NCBI RefSeq assembly: GCF_000151315.2
Contig: NW_011887305.1
Coordinates: forward strand, 726,808-790,807
Direction of reading: 5' to 3'
Source of the DNA: Capsaspora owczarzaki ATCC 30864
Taxonomy: Eukaryota; Opisthokonta; Filasterea
DNA length: 64,000 nucleotides
Under the pieces are notes generated by a model, which worked only from the letters and a program-made list of their open reading frames with translations, was not told the DNA's origin and searched no databases. The translations under genes were made by a program, and so were the position numbers. Shown one piece after another: positions 32,301 through 43,703 of the stretch; position 1 is the first letter of the stretch, and every line of letters begins with the position of its first letter.

Positions 32301-34254
32301 GCACATGAACATAAAGTAGAAGAAGGCCGAGGCAGTTGAAACAAATCCGACGGCAAAGTAGATGACGCAGACAAAAATCATCGTTTCGAGCAGCAGACCA
32401 GGGAAATCCGCGAGGTTGACCGCCAAAAAGTAAGCAAACGGCTGAAAGTACTTTGACTTTCGCTGCAACAAGTACACATCACGCTCGGCCAGCAATTGAG
32501 GGATTGCGGCGCCACCTGTTTTCAAAACAAGTCGAGTTGCAGAGCGAGCTGTAGTCAGAAGGTCTGTCGTCGAAACTCCCCGCATACACACACGCACACA
32601 GACACGATAGCTTCTCAACCATACCCATAAAACCAAAGTGACCAACGGCAGTCGAAATAACACCGAGCTTGTTGCGGGAATCGCGCTGGTTGTCGCCCAG
32701 CTGCAAGAAGACCGTGGCGAACAGCACGGCCGTCATGATGCCTCGACCGATGCGAGCCTTGAAGGCGGTGGGATCGCGGACTTGCATCTTCATGGCACGC
32801 GAGAGGGTCAGCTTGAACTGGCGCCACAGCTCGAGCGGGTACTTGCCAAACTCGTCAATGTGAGCCGCGGGCGGGCACTCCTTGGGCGCAACGCCCTTCC
32901 ACAGGCGGCGACCGAGGGCGGCATACAGGTCGCTCTGGTGGAACTTGTCGACGAAAAAGTCAATGTCAAGACCAACGCTCACCTCGGGAGCCACAAACTT
33001 TTCAGGGTGGTCGCAGCACTGGGCCAGGAACTCGGCAGGGTTCATGTTCTCGGGGCAATGGAGACCCAGGCTGGCAAAGTAGTCGAGCACGCGACCGCGC
33101 GGGCCAAAGTACGTGATGCGGCCTTGCGAGAGGATGCACACTTGGTTGAAGAGCTCGTACAGCTCCTTGGAAGGCTGCAGAAGCGCGGCCATGCATGGGA
33201 AGCCGACATCTGCAATCGAGCGAACGTGCGACAGCACATTGAAGGCGGCAGCAGAGTCGAGGCCAGTGGTGGGCTCGTCGAGCAACAGCATGTTGGGGGT
33301 CTTGAGCATTTCAACGCCAATGGTCACGCGCTTCTTCTCACCGCCAGAGACACCGCGGATCAGAGCGTTGCCGACAAGCGTGTTGGCAGCATGCTCAAGG
33401 CTGAGGAGCTTGAGAATGACGTCGACGTGGGAGGCACGTTGCTCGGCAGTCATCTCGCGGGGAAGCTGCAGCTCGGCAGCAAACTCGAACGTCTCGCGCA
33501 CAGTGAGGGTTGGCGTGTGGATGTCGCTCTGGGGAACGTAGCCGCAGATTCGGTTGAAGTTTTCCGGGACTGGAAGGCCATTGATCAGCAGGGTGCCGTT
33601 GCGATCGCTGGGGAGGCGGTTGGCGATGGCCTTGATCAGGCTGGTTTTGCCGCAGGCGGGGCCGCCGAGAATGGCAACCATGTCGCCGGGCTCCATGTAG
33701 CCCGAAATGTCATCGAGAATGGTAAACTCGACCTGCGGCGGCTTGGCACGGAGGTGCATGGATTGGAGCAAGTCCGAGTAGACGGTGCTGACTGTCTGCT
33801 TGGTGTTGATCATCTTCTTGTAGCTCATGTCTCGGAACTCGACAAACGCACCGAGCATGCGGCCCGGGAAGAAGCGCTCGACAAAGTTGACATAGTACGA
33901 GCGCATGTCAAAGTTGGGGTCGTTGAGGTCGACAACGAGGCTTGCGCTGCTGGCGGATCGGTCGGCGGATTCGCGCAACGGGCGGTAGGCCTCCTTGAAG
34001 TCCTGCGGGAAGAGGGCGCGCTTGGGGTCTGTGTGCGAGATGCGCGACGGGTCCAGGCGTGCCTGTGCGACTGCGAGCAGTGCCGGGTTGGCTGCATGGA
34101 TTTGGTCGGCAACGAGGTCTTCGACGGGTCGCGTGGTTGTCAACTCAATCTCGTCGAGCTCAATGTGCACGTGCTTCTTGTTGCCCTCGACGGCGTGCGC
34201 GTACGATCCCGAGCGCGGTCGGCTCGCGTCTACGGCGAGGTTGTCCGTGCTCAT
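29302..34254 (-). CDS. Full-size PDR-type ABCG transporter
   Basis: About seven exons and roughly 1,440 residues, ordered NBD1–TMD1–NBD2–TMD2. NBD1 has GGPACGKTS (Walker A), RGVSGGEKKRVTIG (signature) and MLLLDEPTTGLD (Walker B). NBD2 has GPSGAGKTT, GGLSPEQRKRLTIA and LLFLDEPTSGLD, then ICTIHQPS. TMD segments include FILSPSAIQDFWIWMYWLSP and FLIPIESMSWIWRWFAYMN with NEF motifs after each, as in pleiotropic drug resistance pumps. The reversed domain order and doubled half-transporter mark the PDR subfamily of ABCG, which exports hydrophobic compounds across the plasma membrane in fungi, plants and amoebae. The second signature (LSPEQ for LSGGQ) suggests one weaker composite site, as in fungal PDRs. 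The start is the ATG at 34254–34252 (MSTDNLAVDASRP). The N-terminal 170 residues are cytosolic and poorly conserved. Confidence 0.95.
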
Positions 34255-36258
34255 TTTGAGTGCAAGTTCTGCAGAAGTTGAAGGTTGGGCGTGGGGGGTG
34301 TTGTGAAGGGGAAAGAAGGCAACGTAGGGTGAGTGACAAATGACAAGATTAAAGTAAGAAGCGAGTATGGATTGAATCAGGCGTTTTATGCGTGCAAGTG
34401 TGTGTGTGTGTGTGTGTCGCAAAGTGAGGTGGAAAGTGGGACTCGATAAGGAAGGAGCGAAAATAAAATTAAAAAAAAGCAACATCAAAAGCAACTGGCT
34501 TTTGGGGAAAAAGACGAAAGCGAAAATGAGAAGCCGAAAAACGAGTCAAAACGCAAGCCGATCGAAAAAAAAAAACCGCAACCAACTGACTGTGAGTGTC
34601 GAAATGGAGACGATGCTCATCATGCTTTGGTAAGGAAATAAAAAGGAAAAGGGATGGATTAGAAGGAAAGAGACAGACAGGGGGTTGCGAGGGTTGGGGT
34701 GGACGAAGGGAAGAGGGAAGACAGAGACGAGGGCGAACAGGTGGGCGGAGCCGAGATTCAGAAAAAAAAAAAGAGAAAAAAACGAGAAAAAACGAAACGT
34801 TCGCACCAGCGGGAAGCGCACGCACGAAGGGAGAGAGAGACAAGAGGTGAGATGAATGGGAGAAGAGCAAAACAAACGCACAGTACGAGGACGGAATGAA
34901 TTGAAAAAGAAAGAAGAAAGAAGAAGAAAGAATAAAGAAAAGAATTAAAAAAAAGGACTGACTGTGGTGAGATTGTTCATCCGCGTGCGTTTTTAAAGGA
35001 CTTACAAAACAACAACAACAAAAAAGCGAAACCGTAAAATACAAAAATCAACGCAACGCAACGATGCAGCGAGACCGCAATCGCGCCGTTCCCTTCCCTT
35101 CCCTTCCCTTCCTTCGCTCTCCTTCCCCCTTTGCTCACATGCGTGGATCACACACACACAGAGTGAGATGTACAGCGAGAGAGCGAAAGAGAGAGCGAAA
35201 GAGGAGACCCGGAGATTTTGTCACCAGCTTCAAAAACCGCGTCGGCTCGATCGGCTTCGGTTTCTTCGGCATCATCGGCATCGCTTTTTTTTTTTTTTTT
35301 TTTTTTGGAAAATCCCGCTTTGTGTGATTCTCCCCGCATGCGACATGCTGTTCCTCAGTTCATTGGACAGCGATGAACAAACAAGGAGCATTTCGTCCAT
35401 CCATCCATACAGCAAAAGCAGTGAGGTTGGAACGCAAGCGTCAGATCTCAACTGCTGGAGAATCGATTGAGAGTGAGAAACTCTGTGTTTTGTGCAACAA
35501 AAAGTCGTGTGAGCGAAAGGGAGTGAATTGTCGTCGGTAATGGTCGACTCGTATTGACAGTACAACTAGGATGAGAACAGACGATGAGAACAGACGATCG
35601 CAGTGACTCTGCTGCTGCTGCTACGGTGGTGCGAACGGGCAGAACAAAGCGTTCCCGCAAGCACGCTGCGTTTGTGTCAATCGATTGACTCGAGTCAATA
35701 TTCATGCATCTTTAGACGTGAGGTGTGAGGTGTGAGGGATCTTGCGGGGTGCGGGGGAAAGGACAGCAGCGGTGCGGAAACAAGTTGCCAACACCAACCA
35801 GAATGGGGAGAGTTTTGCACAAGCCGAACTCGGAGCCGACCGACAGAAGAAGAGAGCGATGGAGGTAGAAGGGAGGGCGGGGGGCAACAACCAAAATGCA
35901 AAGTCGTGTGACGTGGCAACATGGCATAATGGTGGTGGTGGTGTTGGTGTTGGTGGTGGGGGAAACGCAGGGCAAACCGAAGCACGAGCGGTAACAAAGA
36001 TTTGGCTGAACGGCAACCTGGATCACGCCGGAAAGCAAGCGACATCCGCATGATCGAAATAAAGCTATACGTTTATCATCACAGTGATAGGTGAATGAGG
36101 AAGGGGGTTTGAGAGTAGCAACTCAGAGTGACTGCTTCAGAGTCGCTCAGACGGAACAGTGGCATCTCAGTATGCCGCCCACTTCACCCCATCCCTCTTT
36201 GCATTACTCTTACTTGCTTTACTTTTCTGTCCATTCAGTCGTTTTAACATTACACAAA
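34255..36258. other. Intergenic region with purine-rich stretch and simple repeats
   Basis: No gene is supported in 2 kb. From 34255 to about 34960 the plus strand is strongly purine-rich, so the transporter's sense strand is pyrimidine-rich up to its ATG. Simple repeats include (GT)n near 34398–34417, (CTTCC)n near 35089–35112, (CA)n near 35150, a T tract at 35285–35306, and GGT repeats near 35930–35960. An AATAAA at 36058–36063 has no clear parent transcript. Confidence 0.5.
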
Positions 36259-36360
36259 ATGCTGAGCAGCTCAGTGGTGCGATTGGCAGCAGCGCGCGCT
36301 GTTGCAAGCTCGTCGACGCCACTCTGCCATTACTACGCAGCCCCACTCGCAGTCACCCGC

Positions 36361-36435
<75 letters not shown>

Positions 36436-37314
36436 TACGCTATGGCTGCCACTGCTGCTCGGGTGCTGCCCAGTGTCAGCGCCAGCCTGGCTGCCTCTGC
36501 TTCAGTCCCGTCCCTCTTCCACTCCGCTCTCAGCTCCGTTTCGACCTCGCCATCATCACCATCATCATCACCATCATCATCACTCCTTGCACTGTCATCG
36601 ACGCTCGCTCGGCGCGGAATGTCGTCCATGTCCACCGCGTCCGCCGTCGACGTCCTCAGCCACCAGGACCCGTCCAACCCGAGCGTCCTCATCGACTCGT
36701 TCAGCTCAATGGGATTCACAGTCAACGGCGTCACCTACGTCGGATCCATGGCGCTCTTTCCGCGCGTCCCTTTGCTCTGGAACGTATGTATTTCCAAGCA
36801 AACTATCGTGCTGAGGTCATTTTTTCTGAGATTCTGAGTTGTTTGGATGTTCGTTTTTGTTTTGTTTTTGACAGGTCAAGTCAGTCGAAGAGCTCACGCC
36901 AGAGAGCCTCACTCTGTTCCATCTTGTCAATCCAAAGATCGGTGCGGTTTTTGCCCTGTTTTTGAAGAGTTGTTGTTGTTTCACAACCTGCTCAGTTGAA
37001 CTGGCGATGTTTGTAATCAGAACTGCTGCTCATCGGCACCGGGTCCAAGATTGAGACGATTGATCCGGCCGTGCGCCAGATGCTCAAGGAGAAGCGCATT
37101 TCCCTCGAAGTGCTGGATACTGTGAGTTACGAGTTTCGTTGTTTCATCATTGCGAAAATCGACATTGGCCCATTGATTTTCGTCGCCCGTCTCCCTTTGT
37201 CCCCAACAGCCACACGCTGCAACTACCTTCAACTTTTTGTCTCAAGAGGGCCGGTTGGTGGCTGCTGCACTCATCCCCATTGCACCAGAAACCCCCGCCT
37301 CGACCAACCCCTAA
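36259..37314 (+). CDS. NDUFAF3: NDUFAF3-like mitochondrial complex I assembly factor
   Basis: Four exons. The C-terminal part matches NDUFAF3 (DUF498): IDSFSSMGFTVNGVTYVGSM, FPRVPLLWNVKSVEELTPES, LTLFHLVNPKIELLLIGTG, ETIDPAVRQMLKEKRISLEV and AATTFNFLSQEGRLVAAALI. In animals NDUFAF3 works with NDUFAF4 to build the peripheral arm of respiratory complex I at the inner mitochondrial membrane. The N-terminal 135 residues are a long Ala/Ser/Arg-rich presequence interrupted by 25 consecutive histidines (36361–36435, all CAT). No other start fits as well, since the ATG at 36259 opens a typical presequence (MLSSSVVRLAAARAV). An ATG just after the His run is a possible alternative. The stop lies 112 bp from the convergent OTUD6B stop. 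Confidence 0.92.
36361..36435 (+). repeat. (CAT)25 microsatellite coding for 25 His
   Basis: Twenty-five uninterrupted CAT triplets, in frame inside the NDUFAF3-like presequence. Perfect purity suggests recent growth and probable length variation between strains. Confidence 0.97.
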
Positions 37315-37426
37315 AAGCCCTGAAAGGGGAAACACCAAAAACCAACACAAACATCCTGTCAACATAATATACTTGTACAACATACAAAACACTTGCTGTG
37401 AGTAAAAGCTTTTCAAACACGACGTT

Positions 37427-38428
37427 TTAGCTCGAGGAGGCATCGGCGTCGGGGCTGGAACTTGGGACGAGCGAGTTGTAGTGCTCGCCGAGCCCATACA
37501 GATGTCGGTGGTAGGACAACCTCAGTGGCTCGCCCGGAAAGTCGGCACCCAGAGTGACGACCGGGGAGCCCGCTTGATAAATGTGAATGGGCACTTGGAG
37601 CCCGGCAGACAAGGCCTGCGCCTCGATTTGGCCTCCCCATGCGGCGGTAGACGCAATCTCGTTGCAGTACTTTTTCAGCTCTGTCTCGGTATACATGTCG
37701 CCTGAGTCGGTGACGAGGAATGGCAGGAAGTCGTCCTGGTGCGCGAGAATAAAGCTGGCGGTCAGCTTGCGCAGCGCAGCAAAGTCAGTCGGCGCTCGTG
37801 CAACCGCGTTCCGACGGAGCTGATCTGCCACAGCATTGTACAGGCAATGTCCGTCCGATGTGATGGTCTTGATGGCCAGGTCCGCCTTCTGCAGGGCCTG
37901 CTTGAGCTGGTTGGCCTCGACGTCGCGTGCGCTGGGACCACGCGCGGCAGTGGCCTGGTACTCTGCCTCCGCCCGCTGCATGCGCTCGCTGTGCGCAGTG
38001 GCCTTGTTGTCCCTGCGCTTCTGCGCGCGTGTCGGCTTGCTTGTCTTGTTGCTGCTGCTGTCATCTGCAGCGTCGTGCGCCTCGGCCTCCTCCGACGTCG
38101 CCGCCGCCAGTTCCGATCCTCCAGATCCTGCTCCGTTGGGCTTGTTCGCAGTAGCAGCAGCAGCAGCAGCAGCAGCCTTTGCCTCCTCGGCCTCGGCGGC
38201 CTTGAGCTCGGTCGCGTGGCGCTGCGCGGTCTCGGCTTCGAGCTCTTCAATCTGCTTCTGGACGTCCTTCTTGCGCTTGTTGTCGCCCTTCGGAACAGAC
38301 TTTTTCAATGCCTGCACCTGCGATTGCATGGCTTTGATCTCCTTGCGGTGCTTGGCGCGGACCTCCTCCAACGGCGACTGCAGCTCGCTGTCTGAGCCGG
38401 ATGCAGCCTCGTCGTCGTGGTCGGACAT
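37427..38428 (-). CDS. OTUD6B: OTUD6B-like OTU-domain deubiquitinase
   Basis: A single-exon frame of 333 residues. The N-terminal half is a charged coiled coil (VRAKHRKEIKAMQSQVQALK, then QKQIEELEAETAQRHATELK) followed by an Ala-rich linker. The OTU domain has TITSDGHCLYNAVADQLRR, with the catalytic Asp and Cys in the DGHC motif, and YHRHLYGLGEHYNSL with the catalytic His near the end. AWGGQIEAQALSAGL and PIHIYQAGSPVV match OTUD6A/B. OTUD6B removes ubiquitin from proteins involved in translation initiation and proteasome assembly in animals. All catalytic residues are present, so it is probably active. The start ATG fits MSDHDDEAASGSDSE with an acidic N-terminus. Confidence 0.93.
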   Translation of the reverse strand: MSDHDDEAASGSDSELQSPLEEVRAKHRKEIKAMQSQVQALKKSVPKGDNKRKKDVQKQIEELEAETAQRHATELKAAEAEEAKAAAAAAAATANKPNGAGSGGSELAAATSEEAEAHDAADDSSSNKTSKPTRAQKRRDNKATAHSERMQRAEAEYQATAARGPSARDVEANQLKQALQKADLAIKTITSDGHCLYNAVADQLRRNAVARAPTDFAALRKLTASFILAHQDDFLPFLVTDSGDMYTETELKKYCNEIASTAAWGGQIEAQALSAGLQVPIHIYQAGSPVVTLGADFPGEPLRLSYHRHLYGLGEHYNSLVPSSSPDADASSS

Positions 38429-38779
38429 TCTCAGACAAAAAATTTAAAAAAAAAAGACTGAGAAATAAGTTAAGTGTGACTAGGATTGGACGAAAATAAC
38501 AACAACACGGCTCTGTTTCATCATGGACGAGAAGGCAACACGGAAAGGACGAGTAGTTTGGTCCAATACACTGTGATGAGCAAACGCAATCTCACAAGGT
38601 TGGCTACAACCAATGCAGATCCAGTACCAGTAAAGTAGAAATGCTGTTGAACGAGGCGAAATCTGCAACAGCACTCAGATTCATTGTCAACTTCGAGACA
38701 ATCATCCACTTTTGAGCTGTAAATAGCTTGTAACTTCAGTGTGTTTTTTATTCATAATAGCCCCTTGTTGGTTGGTTGT
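38429..38779. other. Intergenic region, no gene seen
   Basis: This 350-bp stretch lies upstream of OTUD6B and downstream of DAD1, both minus. Nothing beyond weak open frames is visible. Confidence 0.5.
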
Positions 38780-39702
38780 TCAGCCGAGGAAGTTCATCAC
38801 AACAAAGTGCAGAACGACATGGCAGAAGAGAAAGTCTGCAAACGAGCGTTCCCGCGAAATGTTCTCAAATCCGTTCTTAGGGTTGACTTGCAGACGAAGG
38901 CCGACTGTGCCAGAAATTCAAACAGGACGAGAGTATTAGAACAAGAGTGAGTGGTGAGTAGTAGAACAATCGAGTGAAGGGGTTAAGCTCGGTAGGTTGA
39001 ATGCGAGTTGACTGGACCGAGATTGGTACATCCAATCCGCCACTTCCCCCTCACTAAGTGTGCCCTTCCGACTAAACATGAGTGGTTAAAACGATCGTAA
39101 AAACGCTTCAATGGTTGAGGGTTTGATGCTCAATGCCAAACGTGAGTTTTGACTGGACCAAGATTACGATCCAAATCCTCACTCGCTGTTGAACCTGCTT
39201 TGGCCAGTAGTGAAAAACGCCCAGGCACCCCTCCTCGAGTAAACCCCATCGAGCCCCACTTCCTTCCATCCGGAGTGCGTCGACAGACCTGTCGACCAGA
39301 ACGCGCATCCAAAAGAGTTTGCCGAGATCGCTGGTTTACGATTGAAAATTTTGTGCTTTTGAGCCAGTGAGGCAACAACGAGCCCTGGGGCCTTGATATC
39401 AGCGCGACAGAGAGAGACAAGAGAGACAGAGAGACAAGAGAGAGAGAGTGTGTGTGTGTGAGCGAACGAGAGCGGTGAGGCGTACCTGCGAGGACAAAGC
39501 TGCCAATCGTCGAGATGAAGCCAGCGAGGAAGGCGTTGAAGGGGAACGTGCCGACCAGCGCACAGTAGACAAACTGCGCAATGCCAGTCAGCATAATGTA
39601 GACAAGGTATGCGTCGATGACCTTGATCAGCTGCGGCGTGTCGGCAGTGTACCGCTTGGCGAGCACAGCGACAACGTTCCCAATGCTGTTTGGATTGCTC
39701 AT
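38780..39702 (-). CDS. DAD1: DAD1, oligosaccharyltransferase subunit
   Basis: Two exons (39702–39486 and 38904–38780) give 113 residues, the same length as human DAD1. Exon 1 reads [20 protein letters not shown], then [20 protein letters not shown] and [11 protein letters not shown], covering the first two membrane helices. Exon 2 gives [20 protein letters not shown] and [20 protein letters not shown], the third helix and conserved C-terminus. DAD1/OST2 is part of the ER oligosaccharyltransferase that transfers glycans to asparagines in nascent proteins. The single intron is 581 nt, long for this genome, and holds a GA/GT-rich simple repeat near 39410–39465. Start is the ATG at 39702–39700 ([10 protein letters not shown]). 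Confidence 0.96.
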
Positions 39703-40806
39703 GGTTGAACTACTCAAAAGAAGGAGACTGGGCGCCGAAAATGATCTCAGACAGGACTAAGGTGAGGTAGCAGATCAAGTTGACTGAGTGAGGTGGAAGA
39801 GATCATCTCAGAGGCGTCTGTGCTGAGCGAATTGGAACCCAAAACCAAAACCAAATCTCAGAATTCAGCCAATCTGCATTGCGCTCACTTTTAGCTAAAT
39901 CCTCCATCGCAGCTACATCCTCCATCGCATCCAGCGCAGTGACTTGCGTTCTATAGGTGGGATTTTTGTGTATTGATCCCAGGATTGAGCGGAACCGCTC
40001 AGAAACGCTCAGAAACAACAATGGATTTCAGCGATTCAACGCTGGCTTTCCCCAACCCCGCTCTTTGCCGCTACAAACATCGAAATAACATGCATAGCAC
40101 GTTGTTTAAAATAGAACTGTCGATGTGGAGCTTGGGCTCCATTCAACAGCTCGAAACACAACGAAACGAAACGAAATGGACGAACAACAAAAAAAATCAA
40201 TTCATCATTTCGGACGGGCTCGCTCTCTCCTTTTCTGCTGCACCTCCAACGGCTGTTGCTGGTAGGTCGCCATCCGCGAATCCAATCTGATGCAGGACGA
40301 CCTGGTGTACCCGATTCGCCGTCGAGGGGTACCGGGTGCAATGGAACGAAGGGTCGAAACGAGCGGTGCGAGATCGGGGCAACGAAGGGGGATGAATGGG
40401 AAGCGATTTTGCATGTCGCTCGATCGCCGTTCCTGTGCTCGCAGTCGCGCACGCACGACCCCCGCGTCTCATGGCGCGTGCTTTATTGAGAATCCTGACA
40501 GCTAGGTGTGGGAGGGGGGGGAATGGGCAGCGCTGGGCTGGTTGAGCAGCTCAAGTAGCAGCTTTGATCGTGCGCTCCCACGTCCCCCTTCTCCCCTTTG
40601 CTCTTGCTTGCTCTTGCTCTTGCTCTTCCTGTCACGACTCTCGATTTCACTGCGAAAACCGCCGTGGTGGAACCCCAAACTCGACTCCTCCCTGTCTCTA
40701 CTTGCTCACTTTGCTCACTTTGCTCTCTCTCGCTCTCTTCTCTCTTCGCAGTTTCCTTTCGTCCAACCGTAACCCACACCCAGGACCCAAGCCAACTCTC
40801 TCAATC
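39703..40806. other. Divergent intergenic region between DAD1 and RPSA
   Basis: No gene is supported. The 250 nt before RPSA are CT-rich on the plus strand, with TTGCTCTTGC-type repeats near 40601–40630 and an acceptor-like TCTCTTCGCAG ending near 40750. RPSA may therefore have a leader intron. The rest has no recognised feature. Confidence 0.5.
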
Positions 40807-41625
40807 ATGTCCGGAGGCCACGCTATTCTCGCTCCCACTGAGGACGACATCCAGAAGCTCCTTGCCGCCAACGTCCACCTTGGCGCCAAGAACGTCGAGC
40901 AGCAGATGCTCTCGTACGTCTACAAGCGCCGCATTGACGGCATCCACCTGATCAACCTCCACAAGACCTGGGAGAAGATCGTCCTCGCCGCCCGCATCAT
41001 CGTCGCCGTCGAGAACCCCGCTGACGTTGCCGTCATCTCTGCCCGCACCTACGGCCAGCGCGCCATCCTCAAGTTCGCCGCCCACACTGGCGCCCAGTCC
41101 ATTGCCGGCCGCTTCACCCCCGGTACCTTCACCAACCAGATCCAGGCTGCCTTCAAGGAGCCCCGCGTTCTGATCGTCACCGACCCCCGTGCCGACCACC
41201 AGGCCATCCGTGAGGCTGCCTACGTCAACATCCCGATCATTGCCTTCTGCGACACCGACTCCCCCCTCCGCTACGTCGACGTTGCCATCCCCTGCAACAA
41301 CAAGGCTGCCCAGCCCACCGGCCTCATCTGGTGGCTCCTTGCCCGTGAGGTCCTCCGCCTCCGCGGCACCCTCTCCCGCACCCAGGCCTGGAACGTCATG
41401 CCCGATCTCTACTTCTACCGTGACCCCGAAGAAGCCGAGAAGCAAGAGCAGGAGGCTCGTGAGGCTAAGGCCCGCGCGCTGAACGCCTCGGCCACCGCCG
41501 CTGACGAGTCTGCCCCCGAGGCTGCCTCCGGCGAGTGGACTGGTGAGGCTGGCGCCACCGGCGAGTGGTCTGCTGACAGCAACTGGTCTGCCGCTGGCAG
41601 CGACAACTGGGGTGCCAACCAGTAA
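40807..41625 (+). CDS. RPSA: 40S ribosomal protein SA (uS2)
   Basis: One uninterrupted exon of 272 residues. Typical segments are [119 protein letters not shown] and [13 protein letters not shown]. It is the small-subunit protein uS2 at the mRNA exit side of the head. The C-terminus keeps the acidic eukaryotic extension with repeated E/DW motifs ([21 protein letters not shown]). Codon use is much more biased to C-ending codons than in neighbouring genes, as expected for a highly expressed ribosomal protein. That bias also creates a long open frame on the opposite strand, which I do not accept. Confidence 0.98.
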   Translation: MSGGHAILAPTEDDIQKLLAANVHLGAKNVEQQMLSYVYKRRIDGIHLINLHKTWEKIVLAARIIVAVENPADVAVISARTYGQRAILKFAAHTGAQSIAGRFTPGTFTNQIQAAFKEPRVLIVTDPRADHQAIREAAYVNIPIIAFCDTDSPLRYVDVAIPCNNKAAQPTGLIWWLLAREVLRLRGTLSRTQAWNVMPDLYFYRDPEEAEKQEQEAREAKARALNASATAADESAPEAASGEWTGEAGATGEWSADSNWSAAGSDNWGANQ

Positions 41626-41836
41626 AAGCGCACTGCTCGGCTCCTGTTCTCGTTTGTCGATGTTTGACCCTGTGTAACGAACCCCGCTCCTCGTTTTGTT
41701 TGTTAAACTTGTGAAAAGCACATGGTGAGCAATGAATTTCGATTTTTATCATCCGTTTGTTCAGCATTATCAGTGTGCAGTAGTAGTTCAGTGCAGTCTT
41801 GGTTGTTTGGTTTTTGGATTTGCAATCCGTGTTTGG

Positions 41837-43626
41837 ATGGCGCATGTTGCGGTGTTCCGTGGACTGCATGTCCATCACACCCAGCTGAATCATGCTCGCT
41901 GGGTGTCTCTTGCGTCGTCCTTGTCCTCCACGCTGACTGGGATTGACCAACGACGGTCCTTCTCAACGGTCAAGGACTCGTCCATCGCCGAGGTTGCGAC
42001 CGCCAAGACAACGACCGCGACCACCGCCGAAATGCAGCTCGATGGGCAGCAGCCGCCAGTGTCTGCATCTCGCTTCCTGCTTGCTGTCGAGTACGACGGC
42101 ACTGCGTTCAGGTGAAGGAGGCTTTGAGGACCACGAGGAACGGACACGGATCACTGTCATCACTGCGGAATCTCAGTTCTGAGAGTTCTGAGGTGTTTTT
42201 GGAGGATGATCATCTCACTCGATGCATGCGTTTGTCTCATGATGTTGGATTCTGATCGATGGGGGGTGGGGGCAAAAATTCAGTGGAGTTGCTGCAAGTC
42301 CAGACGAACCACCAGACCGACCAAGTGTCGGATCCGTTTTGGATGTAAGAAGTTGGCGAACAACCACATATCGACCAACTCTGTTAAACCCGTCAGTTCA
42401 AAGCGTCGACTAAATTTCTGGTGTGCGTGGAATCGTTGGAACAGCGTGCGATTGCACAAGCAACGCGCCAAGATGCTCGCGTGACCTTTTCGAGCCGCAC
42501 CGATGCCGGCGTTCATGCATTGTGGAATACCTGTCATGTCGACATTGAGCCTCGAACCCGACGAGGAGATTTGATGGTAGGTTTGCGTTCGTCGCAAAAG
42601 ACGCGTTTCGACGTTCCCAACCTGACCTCTCCTCTCGTTTCCCTCGTGAAATGCAGACTCAACAACAATGGACTCCCTTGGCACTCGGATCCGCCATCAA
42701 TTACTTTTCTAGAGGAAAGGTGCCATATCCAATGTCTGTTCGTGCCGTGTGCGCCGTGCCAGAGCAAGTCCATGCGCGATTCAACGCAACCCAACGAGTG
42801 TACATTTATCGGGTTGTCGTTGGCGAATCTAGTGCAGCCTCAGTGTTTGACTTGCGCTATCACCTCACTGCCGCACCCATTGATGAGAGTCTTGTGCAAG
42901 TACGTTCAGCTCCTTGTTTTGAGTGGATGGCAACTTGTCGGCTTGTTTCTTCGTTGACTCACTCAATCTCCTCCGGTCAATCCATCGTCCAACAGCAAGC
43001 ATGTCAAGTATTTGAAGGGACGCACGATTTTCAGTCATTCCGTGCTGCCCGATGCCAGGTGAAAGAACCAAATCGTGGGCGTGTTGCTTGAATCTTGCAA
43101 GGTGGCCGAGTTCTCAATCGCTTCCAACCCTACATACCTTGAACTGACTGTATTCCCTTGGCTTTGACTGCAGGCGCGAACAACAACCAGACACATTTCC
43201 CAGTTCTCCGTCCAGATCGACAAACACAAAACTGACAACCCGTGGGCAAACTCGCTGCCAGACGCCCTCTCCAAACCAACGGTCGCATTAACATTCACCA
43301 TCCGGGGTTCTGGGTTTTTGTACCATCAAGTTCGTATCATGGTGGGGCATGTGTTGAGCGTCGCGAGTGGCAAGTCAACACTGGCCGATCTCGTCCACCT
43401 TCGTGACAATCCGCAAGTCATTCACTTGCACAAAGACATGCTACCGGCACATGGACTGTGTCTCAAAGAAGTGTGCTATGACTCTCAAGACATACCGCCC
43501 GAGTCGTGGGTGATGATTGCCAAAAAGCACCATAGCTTCAAAGCACTGCGCGAATCTGTGATTGTCCGGAAACCATTTCGAAATCCTGCCAAACCAGAAG
43601 CAGCCGTGGTTGACCAACAAGATTAA
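41837..43626 (+). CDS. PUSL1: PUSL1/TruA-type tRNA pseudouridine synthase, probably mitochondrial
   Basis: About six exons. The first gives FLLAVEYDGTAFR; an intron then leads to SGVAASPDEPPDRPSVGSVLD and to VTFSSRTDAGVHALWNTCHVD. The catalytic Asp is in the SRTDAGVHAL motif of the TruA family. Later exons give VRAVCAVPEQVHARFNATQR, VYIYRVVVG, CQVFEGTHDFQSFRAARCQ and SGFLYHQVRIMVGHVLSVAS, ending ALRESVIVRKPF. TruA enzymes convert uridines in the tRNA anticodon arm; the PUSL1 branch acts in mitochondria. The 60 residues before the domain include DQRRSFSTVK, fitting a targeting peptide. The ATG at 41837 is a choice among two in-frame ATGs (the other at 41732). The stop is only 77 bp from the convergent INTS7 stop. 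Confidence 0.9.
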
Positions 43627-43703
43627 GAACGTAAAAATACATGAGTATTATTGTACAAGTATCTGAGATGTTTAGCCAGGCAAATGTTGAAACGCGGTCT
43701 CGT

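Noticed and set aside
30859-34281. Long plus-strand frames (441 and 547 codons) antisense to the ABC transporter
   Set aside because: They mirror the coding strand of clear ABC exons and show no domain.
35742-36053. 103-codon plus-strand frame followed by AATAAA
   Set aside because: Gly-rich low complexity from GGT repeats; no family resemblance, no splice context.
40801-41721. 306-codon open frame antisense to RPSA
   Set aside because: Caused by the strong C-ending codon bias of RPSA; no recognisable protein and low-complexity Gly/Leu/Val composition.
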